The translations under genes and the position numbers were made by a program. Positions 9,279 to 18,400 of a stretch of 64,000 bases of DNA are shown here, in pieces (the first letter of the stretch is position 1; each line of letters opens with the position of its first letter). The stretch comes from Calothrix anomala FACHB-343 (GTDB taxonomy: Bacteria > Cyanobacteriota > Cyanobacteriia > Cyanobacteriales > Nostocaceae): assembly GCF_014696435.1 (NCBI RefSeq), contig NZ_JACJQG010000032.1, positions 28,470 to 92,469 of the forward strand. Reading direction: 5' to 3'. Under the pieces are notes generated by a model. It worked only from the letters and a program-made list of their open reading frames with translations, did not search any database and had not been told where the DNA came from.

Positions 9279-9869
9279 ATGACCATAGCGACAACAACCA
9301 GCGAACAGCACCAAGAACATCACCCAGATTTACGAGTCTGGGGATTGTTAACCTTTCTCGTTTCCGAATCCCTGATGTTTGGGGGATTTTTTGCCACTTA
9401 CTTGTACTTGAGAGGTGGTACAGAAGTTTGGCCTCCCGAAGGAACAGAGGTAGAGTTATTTCTGCCGACAATTAACACCATTATTCTGGTGTCTAGTAGT
9501 TTCGTGATTCACTTTGGCGATAAGGCAATTAAAAAGAATAACGTCAAAGCCATGCGGTTTTGGTACATCCTCACCGCAATTATGGGTGCGGTATTCTTGG
9601 GCGGTCAGGTGTATGAATATGCCACACTAGGCTATGGCTTGACTACCAACGTTTTCGCCAACTGCTTTTACTTGATGACAGGATTCCACGGTTTGCACGT
9701 GTTTGTGGGACTGTTATTAATTTTAGGTGTGTTTTGGCGATCGCTCCGCCCAGGCCATTATTCTGCTACCAAACACACAGGCATTGAAATGGCAGAAATT
9801 TACTGGCACTTTGTAGACATCATCTGGATTATTCTCTTTACCCTAGTGTACATTCTCACTTTGTTTTAA
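9279..9869 (+). CDS. coxC: Cytochrome c oxidase subunit III (heterocyst-type Cox2)
   Basis: A 196-residue, five-helix subunit III, the short form usual in cyanobacteria and Bacillus-type oxidases. The family features are visible: an N-terminal membrane segment with the LVSESLMFGGFF block, and the conserved FHGLHVFVGL and EIYWHFVDIIWI motifs. It stabilises the CoxA/CoxB core in the membrane. It is the third gene of the cox operon, separated from coxA by the multi-hairpin spacer. Start ATG at 9279; no strong ribosome-binding site is visible. Confidence 0.96.
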   Translation: MTIATTTSEQHQEHHPDLRVWGLLTFLVSESLMFGGFFATYLYLRGGTEVWPPEGTEVELFLPTINTIILVSSSFVIHFGDKAIKKNNVKAMRFWYILTAIMGAVFLGGQVYEYATLGYGLTTNVFANCFYLMTGFHGLHVFVGLLLILGVFWRSLRPGHYSATKHTGIEMAEIYWHFVDIIWIILFTLVYILTLF

Positions 9870-9898
9870 ATTAGGGGCATGGGGCATGGGATGAGGAG

Positions 9899-9990
9899 GG
9901 GACAAGGGAAATAGGACAAGGGAGACAAGGAGGACAAGGAGGACAAGGAGGACAAGGAGGACAAGGAGGACAAGGAAGACAAGGAATTTT
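9899..9990. repeat. GGACAAGGA nine-base tandem repeat
   Basis: About eight or more direct copies of a nine-base unit close to GACAAGGAG. The same unit occurs at ~5907-5954 upstream of coxB. A frame reads through it but the composition is purely repetitive, so I do not call a protein. Confidence 0.85.
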
Positions 9991-10096
9991 AGATTTTAAA
10001 ATTCAAAACTTGTACCGAGCTTGTCAACGTATCCAAAATTGTTTTCAATGCCAATGCCCAATGCCCAATGCCCCATGCCCAATCTTGGAGATTCCT

Positions 10097-10582
10097 ATGC
10101 AACTAGATGCGAATAAATTCTCATGGTTTCAAGTTCCCGAAGATATCAAAAAGCTGTTAATTTTAGCTGCCGAGACTTGGGAAAATACCGCAGAATCTGA
10201 GAAATATATGCAACAGGCTATTGCTAAAACAGGCAATTATACAGATGTTTTAGTAGCAGCATATAGGTACTTTTATTACAAAAATAATTATTCATTAGCA
10301 TTGCAAACAACAAACCAATTATTAGATAAAATTAAGGAAGCAGAAAAATTTCCTGAAGAGTGGGAACAACTGCAACCGATTTTAGTGAGTCGGAAAGAAG
10401 ACCCTCAAATCAGGCTATATTTGAATGCTTACGCTGCTTCGGGATTAGTATTAGCAAAGCTAGGCAATATCGAAGAAGCTAAAATAATTAGTAGTCGAGT
10501 CAAAGCCATAGATCCAAATAACGATTTTGGAGCCGGAATCCTGCTGGATATTCTTACCCGTCCGCCTGAAGAAGAGGATTAA
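10097..10582 (+). CDS. Small helical (TPR-like) protein downstream of cox
   Basis: A 161-residue soluble protein. I chose the ATG at 10097 because a TTGGAG ribosome site lies six bases upstream and the longer frame (from 10010) runs through a CCCAATG repeat. The sequence is helical, with pairs of helices resembling tetratricopeptide units (LVAAYRYFYYKNNYSLALQ; GLVLAKLGNIEEAK). No signal peptide or catalytic motif is seen. It follows coxC in the same direction, as a similar gene does after the heterocyst oxidase operon in related genomes, so a role in oxidase or nitrogenase assembly is possible but unproven. Confidence 0.8.
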   Translation: MQLDANKFSWFQVPEDIKKLLILAAETWENTAESEKYMQQAIAKTGNYTDVLVAAYRYFYYKNNYSLALQTTNQLLDKIKEAEKFPEEWEQLQPILVSRKEDPQIRLYLNAYAASGLVLAKLGNIEEAKIISSRVKAIDPNNDFGAGILLDILTRPPEEED

Positions 10583-10874
10583 TAATTCGTAATTCGTAAT
10601 TCTTAAGCTCATCTCACCCCTAAAATGATTCTGCTGGCGAATCAGGGGTAAAAACTATCGTTTGTCTCGAAATCCCGCCCTCACCCTCAAGGGTGGGGCT
10701 AACCGGACAAAGCCTGCCTTTGCAGGCTCAATTTCTTTAGCCTGCGGAGGCAGGCTTTGTAGCATTAGCCCCAGGCTTATAGCCTGTGGGCGATCTGGCG
10801 GGCAAGTGAGAAAAGTTGTTGATCAACATTAAGGAGTCTAACCCACCATTCGTCAGATGTATCTTAAAAGAGTC
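10583..10874. other. Spacer with MITE-A copy 1
   Basis: The gap is almost filled by a ~137-base palindromic element (about 10674-10810). It runs from CCGCCCTCACCC to GGCGGGCAAGTGAG with an internal inverted repeat AAAGCCTGCCTTTGCAGGC / GCCTGCGGAGGCAGGCTTT. It belongs to the same family as the elements at 37981, 39988, 51893 and 59503. Confidence 0.75.
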
Positions 10875-11033
10875 ATGAATCATTCATTGTTCAATCACTT
10901 TCTTACCTTATCTCCCATACATTCTGCTACATTAATTCCTCCTCCTGTTGTTCGGATTGAACTTCCACCAATTAATTCGCCGTCGCTTCCGCCCGGCCCT
11001 GTTCTCCCACAAAATACTTTTCGATTAGTTTAG
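10875..11033 (+). CDS. Possible 52-residue proline-rich peptide
   Basis: An ATG-initiated frame of 52 codons that ends ten bases before the cupin gene. The second half is proline-rich (IPPPVVRIELPPINSPSLPP). Its ribosome site is weak (AAAAGAG), and there is no similarity I recognise. It could be a small real gene, a leader peptide for the cupin, or chance. Confidence 0.25.
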   Translation: MNHSLFNHFLTLSPIHSATLIPPPVVRIELPPINSPSLPPGPVLPQNTFRLV

Positions 11034-11043
11034 TTTAAAATTT

Positions 11044-11655
11044 ATGCAAGGTAGGGATTTTCTTGTAGCTGGCGATGGCAAGTTACAAGCTTGTAAATCT
11101 GCGAGAGCATGGGATTTACTGCGAGAGAATTATCGTCTTTATCGGTTTTTAACTGAAGTGGAAGACGTTCTCAATGATGTTGAGGATGAATCTAGCCGCT
11201 TACCAGAATTAAGAATGCTGGTAAGGCGTTTAATTGTCAATTCTTATTGGGTACGCAGTCAACATTTAGAACCTTGTCCCAAAACTGGCACTTCTGTGTT
11301 ACTCATGTATGATGAATTAGGTTTCCCGTTAACAGTGCAAACAGTCACTTTTGCACCAGGAACATCATCGACAATTCATAATCATGGAACCTGGGGAATT
11401 GTTGCAGTTTTAAAAGGTCAAGAAAAGAACACAATTTGGCGGCGTAATCCTAGCCCCGATGCCGAAAATAGAGTAGAAGCGACGGGAGAAATTCATCTAT
11501 TACCAGGAGATATTATTAGTTTTACTCCTGACGCAATTCATTCTGTAGAAGCAGTAGGTGATGAACCGACTGTGACTTTTAACGTCTATGGAGAAACCGA
11601 TCCTAAAGAAAGATTTGAGTTTAATCCAGTAACTCACATCGCCAAAAAATTTTAG
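11044..11655 (+). CDS. Cupin protein (cysteine dioxygenase-like)
   Basis: A 203-residue protein with a cupin barrel in residues ~85-190. The metal-binding set is visible as HNHGTWG near 114-120, an E in the following strand (LKGQEKN) and a later H in DAIHSVEA, the pattern of the cysteine dioxygenase/cupin superfamily. It probably binds Fe(II) and may oxidise a thiol or another small substrate. The N-terminal ~80 residues are helical. It sits between the cox operon and the nitrogenase-associated ArsC-like gene, all on the plus strand, which suggests a link to diazotrophic metabolism. The substrate cannot be read from the sequence. ATG at 11044, no good ribosome site. Confidence 0.85.
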   Translation: MQGRDFLVAGDGKLQACKSARAWDLLRENYRLYRFLTEVEDVLNDVEDESSRLPELRMLVRRLIVNSYWVRSQHLEPCPKTGTSVLLMYDELGFPLTVQTVTFAPGTSSTIHNHGTWGIVAVLKGQEKNTIWRRNPSPDAENRVEATGEIHLLPGDIISFTPDAIHSVEAVGDEPTVTFNVYGETDPKERFEFNPVTHIAKKF

Positions 11656-11801
11656 GCTCAATCAGCTATTGTGCTTTTAAATTGCACAATCTATCGTCAG
11701 GGCTGTCAACAGTCAACCGTCAACCGTCAACCGTCAACATCTGCGTAACTCTGCGTTGAAAATCACTAACCAGATAACAGATATAACCCGGAGATGAATC
11801 A

Positions 11802-12296
11802 ATGGCTAGAGTAATTTTTTATGAAAAACCAGGCTGTAAAGGCGGTACTCGGCAAAAAGTATTATTAACCGCCGCAGGACATGAAGTTGTAGCTTATAGC
11901 TTACTCACAGAACCTTGGACTGCGGAAAGATTGCGGTCATTTTTTGGCGATCGCCCCGTGTCCGAATGGTTTAACCGCAGTTCGCCCAGAATCAAATCTG
12001 GTGAGATAGTCCCGGAAAAACTCGATGCAGATACAGCTTTATTGCTGATGCTGCAAGATCCGCTATTAATTCGCCGTCCATTACTCCAAGTAGGCGATCG
12101 CCGCGAAGTTGGTTTTGAAGTTGAAACCATCGACGCTTGGATTGGCTTACAACCAGTCGATGAATCCTTCCGGGAAATGGCGGAAAACCTGATGAGCAAA
12201 GATTTACAAGGCTGTGCAGGTGGAAATCACGAACACCACCATCACGAAGGCGGTTGTAAGGGACACGAGAAAAAGCAAACTAGCTGTAGCCATTAA
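11802..12296 (+). CDS. ArsC/Spx-like nitrogenase-associated protein
   Basis: A 164-residue thioredoxin-fold protein of the ArsC family, subgroup often called nitrogenase-associated protein. The N-terminus holds the active-site region KPGCKGGTRQK (Cys11, Arg16), followed by the family core with RPLLQVGDRREVGFEVE. It does not look like a true arsenate reductase. The C-terminal ~30 residues form a His/Cys-rich tail (GNHEHHHHEGGCKGH then KKQTSCSH), a likely metal-binding extension. A GGAG ribosome site lies about 9 bases before the ATG. It ends a plus-strand run after cox, which supports a role in nitrogen fixation. The substrate is unknown. Confidence 0.88.
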   Translation: MARVIFYEKPGCKGGTRQKVLLTAAGHEVVAYSLLTEPWTAERLRSFFGDRPVSEWFNRSSPRIKSGEIVPEKLDADTALLLMLQDPLLIRRPLLQVGDRREVGFEVETIDAWIGLQPVDESFREMAENLMSKDLQGCAGGNHEHHHHEGGCKGHEKKQTSCSH

Positions 12297-12356
12297 ATCA
12301 GTTAATACCAATTCTCTGTGAAGCTGCACATTACAGCTATTTTCAGGTAAATAGCT

Positions 12357-12420
12357 GTAGGGGCACGGCATCGACAATCTTTTGGTACATACAATAATTT
12401 TACTAGTGCCGTGCCCCTAG
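12357..12420. repeat. 64-bp palindromic element, copy 1 (between convergent genes)
   Basis: Inverted ends GTAGGGGCACGGCA and TGCCGTGCCCCTA(G) flank an AT-rich centre. A 64-bp relative lies at 46941-47004 with the same ends and a similar right half (TCTTACTAGCGCCGTGCCCC). Here it separates the convergent ArsC-like gene and the giant kinase, ending three bases before the kinase stop codon. It could fold into a strong hairpin and act as a two-way terminator. Confidence 0.8.
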
Positions 12421-12423
12421 CCC

Positions 12424-15400
12424 CTAATTTGCTAAAAATTGCTCGATTAAGGCGGTTAATTGCTTGAGTTTAACGGGTTTAGCTAAATATTCACTGGCTC
12501 CAACGGCGAGACATTTTTCGCGATCGCCAAGCATAACCATTGCTGTGAGGGCAATAATTGGTATTGTGGCTAGTTGCTGATTTTGGCGAATTTGCTCAAT
12601 TGCTTGTAAGCCATCAACTATTGGCATTTGGATATCCATGATAATTAAGTCGGGATTCTGGCTGTAGACTAAGTCGATAGCTTCTTGGCCATTTCTCGCC
12701 ATGATTATGCGATAACCTTTGGCTTCTAGGTAACTAGAGATGGTGTTGATGTTGGCTTCGTTATCTTCGGCTAACAGGATTAGGGGTGATTGGGTGTTGG
12801 GTGCAGTAATGACTTGTGGTGGAGCGATCGCTTCTAAGTTGGGTGCTATATTTGCAGATGGGGTAAAGTTTAAAGTTGACAGTTGCTGAATCGGACAAGC
12901 AGAGTAAGGCAAATATATGCTAAAGCAGCTACCTTGACCGAGTTCGCTTTGTAAGCTGATATACCCGCCATGCATTTCTGTGATGCGTTTGACTAAAACT
13001 AACCCTAGTCCGCTACCTTCGTATTTACGGTTTAGGCTGCTGTCAATCTGGACAAAGGGTTGGAATAGTTTAGCGCGATCGCTGGGAGCAATACCAATAC
13101 CAGTGTCGGAGACGGAAAAGATAATCCAGTGATTTTCCTCTGTTGTCTCACCCACATTTTGTACAGTTACTTCTAAGCAAACTCGACCGCCACTAGGGGT
13201 AAATTTAATTGCATTGGATAATAGATTGATTAGTACTTGCTGGATGCGTCGCTCATCTACAGCGATTTCTTTTTCGAGTTTTGCCAAGCTCAGATGTAGA
13301 TGAATTTGTTTTTTAAATGCTTGTTGTTTAACTATATCTAAACTAGTTTTGCACAGCTGGGCTACGGAAACTTTGGCGATTTGTAATTCCAGCTTATCGG
13401 CTTCAATTTTTGACAGTTCGAGAATGTCGTTAATTAAAGCTAAAAGATGCTGTCCGCTACGTTCAATGGTGGCGATCGCTTGTTGCTGTTGGTGGTTTAA
13501 GTAACCCAATATCATATCTAGTAAACTTTCTGACATCCCCAAAATTGCGTTTAGGGGGGTGCGTAGTTCGTGACTCATATTGGCGAGGAACTCGTCTTTG
13601 AGGCGGGTAGCGCGACGTAGTTCGGCATTTGTCCGTTCTAAACCCTGTTCGTATTCTTTTTGTATGCGGATATCACGCATGATAGTGGAGAAAAATTCTA
13701 CTTCTCCTTGAGGGCATTTATGGGCAATTATTAATTGAGAAACGGGAATTTCTTGTCCTTGGGCATCTAATAAAATGTTTTCTCCCAACCAGCTACCATT
13801 GGTAATTGCTGCGGGTATAGCTTGCTGTTTCAGCAATTCTACACCTTGTTGGGGATGGTAATCGCTGGGTTTGTACTGTGTAATTTCTCCATCATCCAGT
13901 CCCCGCAGGCGTTTTAATGCGCTATTGTTCCAGATGGCGTTACCAGCTACATCAGCTATCAGGATGTAATCAGTTGAGGCTTCTAGTAAGGCAATCAGGC
14001 GATTTTGCGATGCTTCTAAGCGTTTGCGTTCTGTAATATCTGCAGCATAGCCGACAATTTCAATGGGATTTCCTTGGGAATCGCGCACTAGGCGGATTTC
14101 ATTCCACATCCAGATATAATGTCCTGCTTGATGCAAAAAGCGGTATTCATTAATTAGCTGCCCTTGTGCAAACAATTCTGGCATTTTCGCCAGTAATTGA
14201 GGTAAATCTTCTGGGTGGACATGGTTGATCCAAAAGCTAGACTCAGTCAAAAATTCTGCTGCAGTGTAGCCTGTGACATTATAGATATTGTCACTGACAA
14301 AGGTAGTCCCATAATCGCGATCGGGTTTACAGCTAAAAATCACAGCCGGACTAGCAGAGAGTACAAATTGCAATCGTTCTTTGAGGAGGAGATTTTCTTG
14401 TTCGGCTAGTTTGCGAGCTGTAATATCTTGGGCTGTACCAATGATTTGCTGCACTTGTCCTTCTGGATCGCGGCTAAAAATTGTATCCCAACTGTATAGC
14501 CAACGCCATTGGCCGTTAGCATCCCGCATCCGATATTCAAATTCGATAATTTCCCCATTTGCAGCCATGGCGATGCTTTCCCGTTGGGTAACTAATCGCT
14601 CTTGATCTTCAGGGTGTAACAAGTCTTGCAGGAAGTTAGCCCCCATTGCTTGCACAGCTTCCGGAGTATAGCCAAGAACTGAGGTAATCTCGCGGTTTAC
14701 GTAAACATTGCATTGGCTTTGCAAGTCGTAAAGATAAAGCATATTCGGTGACGCATCGGCAATTTGTTGAATAAATCGCTGACTGTCTTCTAATGCTAAT
14801 TCTGCTTGTTTGCGATCGCTAATATCTGCGGCATAACCGACAATTTCTACAGGGTTACCGTAGCGATCGCAAACTAAACGTAGTTCATTGCGCAGCCAAA
14901 TATAATATCCGGCTTTGTGTGAAAAGCGGTATTCATGAATGTGATATCCCTGCTCAAATAATTGAGACATGCCTTCTAATAACCGTGATACATCCCCTGG
15001 GTGAACGCGATCAATCCAGAAACTAGAATCAGATAAGAACTCTGCTGAGGTATAACCAGTTACATTAACGCTATTCTCGCTGATAAAAGTAGTACCGTAA
15101 TTTTCCTCGGTTGTACAGGTAAAAATAACAGCAGGATTAACAGCCAGTAAAAACTGTAACCTTTCCTTGAGTTGTTGATTTTCCTGTTCGGCTAGTTTGC
15201 GATCTGTAATATCTTGGGCTGTACCAATGATTTGTAAGACTTGCCCTTCAGCATCGCGGCTAAATACAGCATCGCGGCTATAAAGCCAGCGCCAATTACC
15301 ATCCGCATGTCTCATGCGATATTCTAATTCAATGATTTCCCCATCTGCAGCCATATGTAATCTTGCTAATCTGCTGGGTAGTTGGTTGAAATCATCGGGG

Positions 15401-18400
15401 TGTAACAAGATGGGAAACATATTCTCTCCTATTGCTTGCACAGCTTCAGGGCTGTAGCCGAGAATTGAGGTAATCTCACGATTCACGTAAATATTACGTT
15501 GTGTTTGCAAATCGCAAAGATAAAGCATATTTGGCGATGCATCGGCAATTTGTTGAATAAATCGCTGGCTTTCTGCTAATGCTAATTCTGCTTGTTTGCG
15601 ATCGCTAATATCGGCAAAATATCCTACAAATTCAATCGGCCTTCCTTCCTGATTCCGTACTAAACGCAGTTCATCCCCGATCCAGATATAGTATCCTTGT
15701 TGATGTAAAAAGCGATACTCGTGAGTATGATGTCCGGCTACAAATATTTCGGGAAGTTTGGCTAAAACCCAAGGGCGATCCTCAGGGTGAATATGGTCAA
15801 TCCAGAAGCTAGATTCTGCTAAAAATTCTTGTTGGCTATAGCCAGTTATATTGTAAATATTTTCACTAATAAAGGTAGCACTATAATTGCCCTCAGCTTT
15901 ACAGGTATAAATTACTGCTGGGCTAGAAGTAATTAAAAATTGTAATCGTTCTTTTAATTGTTGATTTTCTTGCTCGGCAATTTTGCGTTGCGCAGCTTGC
16001 CGATAGGCATCGCTAATATCAGCAAAGTAACCAATAAATTCAATGGGCGTTCCTTGCTGATTACGTACTACATGCAGTTCTGAGCGTAACCAGATATAAT
16101 GACCCTGCTGATGGCGGAAGCGATATTCATCAATATGCGATCCTGATGTTAATAATGGAGAATGAGCTAGTAAACCAGGGAGATCGTCTGGGTGAACGCG
16201 ATCGATCCAGAAGCTGGATTCAGCTAAAAATTCTGCTGGGGTGTAACCTGTGACGTTGTAGAGATTGTCGCTGATAAAAGTAGCACCATAATCGCCTTCA
16301 GGCTTACAGGTAAAGATTACGGCTGGACTAGCAGAAAGTAAAAATTCTAAGCGTTCTTTTAATTGTTGATTTTCTTGCTCTGCCAGTTTACGAGCGGTGA
16401 TATCAGTTAAGGTGCCAATGTAGCCAATGACTTGACCATTGGCATCAACTTCTGGGGCAACTTGGACGTAGAACCAATTAATACTGCCATCTGGACGTAA
16501 ATGTCTACCCTCACCTTGACCGATTGTATAATTGCCAGGAGTCATTTCAATATAACTTTCCATCCATTCAGCGAGGCGTTGCTCTCGATCCTCTGGATGC
16601 AAAGCTTCAATCCATCCCTTACCTAAAGCCGATTCTTTGGATCTGCCAGTCATTTGACTCCAGCGATCGTTAACATAGACGCAGTTTAAAGGCGCATCAA
16701 ATCGAAAAATTGCCACAGGAGCGGCTGCGGCTAAGGTAAGATAACGACGTTTGCTTTCTTTTAGCGCTGCTTCAGCTAATTTGCGTTGGGTGATGTCGGT
16801 TTCCGAACCAGTCATGCGAATGACTTGTCCAGATTCATCCCGCAATACTTGACCGCGATCTAGCACCCACATATAACTGCCATCTTGACATTGAGTGCGA
16901 TATTCAGTTTCAAAAAACTCAGTTCTCCCAGCAAAGTGGTCTTCAACAGCAGCCATAACGCGATCGCAATCATCTGGATGTATCCGGCTTAAACACTCAT
17001 CTGGGGAATCACTGATTTCATCGTCGCTAAAGCCACGCATCTGCTTCCAGCGCTGAGAATAAAATATTTTGTTATTCTTGAGATCCCAATCCCAAATACC
17101 ATCATTAGTTCCCCTGAGAGCTAATTGCCAACGTTCTTCACTAGCTTGCAAGGCTGCAGTGCGCTCGGCAACTCGGTTTTCTAATTCTTGGTTTAATTGC
17201 TGTAAACTTTGGGTAGCTAAATGGCGTTCAATGGCAATACTAGCAATATTTGCTGCTTGAGTAACAGTTTCGCATTCGCACAGATTAGGCGTGCGGTTTT
17301 CTCGATAATAAACGCCAAATACACCTAATATTTCCCCATTACTGCCAATAATTGGTACTGACCAACAGGCTTTTAAGCCTTGGGCTAAAGCCAAATCTCG
17401 ATAGTTTTGCCACAGTGGATCGCTAGCAATATCAGAGGTAATGACAGTTTCTTGACGAAAAGCAGCTGTTCCACAGCAACCCATTCCTTCATCAATGGGT
17501 AGTCCATTGATTTGTTGCATGTAGCTGTCTGATAATTGGGTACTAATGCCAAAATTCAATTTGCTGTTACCGTCGTGCAGCATAATAGAACATACGCCAT
17601 TGTCTAGCTGCATTTCGATGGCTTGCAGCAGATCGTGCAAAATGTCTGTGAGTGCTTCGGCTTTGGCAATGCGCTCTAAAATTGCGTTTTGTACTTGTAG
17701 TTGTTGGTAAGCGGTGGCTTGCTGAATCGCGATCGCTAATTGTACAGAAATCTCATGCAGTAAGGTTAATTCTCCTGGTTGCCAATGGCGATAGTCTGCA
17801 CATTGATGACCGACTAACAAACCCCATAATTTATCTGCTACTAAAATTGGGACTACTAAATTAGCTTTGACCTGAAATTGTTCTAATAAGCCTAAATAAC
17901 AATCAGCGTAACCATAGTTATAAATGTTATCAATGGCTAGGGTTTTACCATTACGATATAACTCTGCTGCTTCCTGGCGAAAACAAGGATCGTGAATAGT
18001 AGCTGCTTTTAAGGCTTGCCAATTCCCAGTTACAGACTCAGCGACAATTGTGCCACTCCAATCGGGTTGGAACTGATAAACTAACAAGCGATCGCACTGC
18101 AAAAAGTCCCTTAAAGCAGTCACCGCCGTATCTAATACTTCTTCTAAGTTGAGAGAAGCGCGAATTTTGTTAGCGATTTGTGTTAATAATTGTTCCCTGG
18201 CTACTTGTTCTTGAATTTTGGCGGTACGTTCCTGAACTAATCGCTCTACCAAAGCAGAAATCGTCATTGGGTTAAAAACACTCAATATTAAGCTTTGGGT
18301 GACAATACCTAATAATTCACCATCATCGCGGGTAACAATCACTTGATTGATTTGCTGCTGTTGCATTAATTGCCATACTTCTCCCAGGTAACTCTCTACA

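Noticed and set aside
10010-10096. N-terminal extension of the post-cox helical protein
   Set aside because: It runs through a CCCAATG repeat; an ATG with a good ribosome site lies at 10097.
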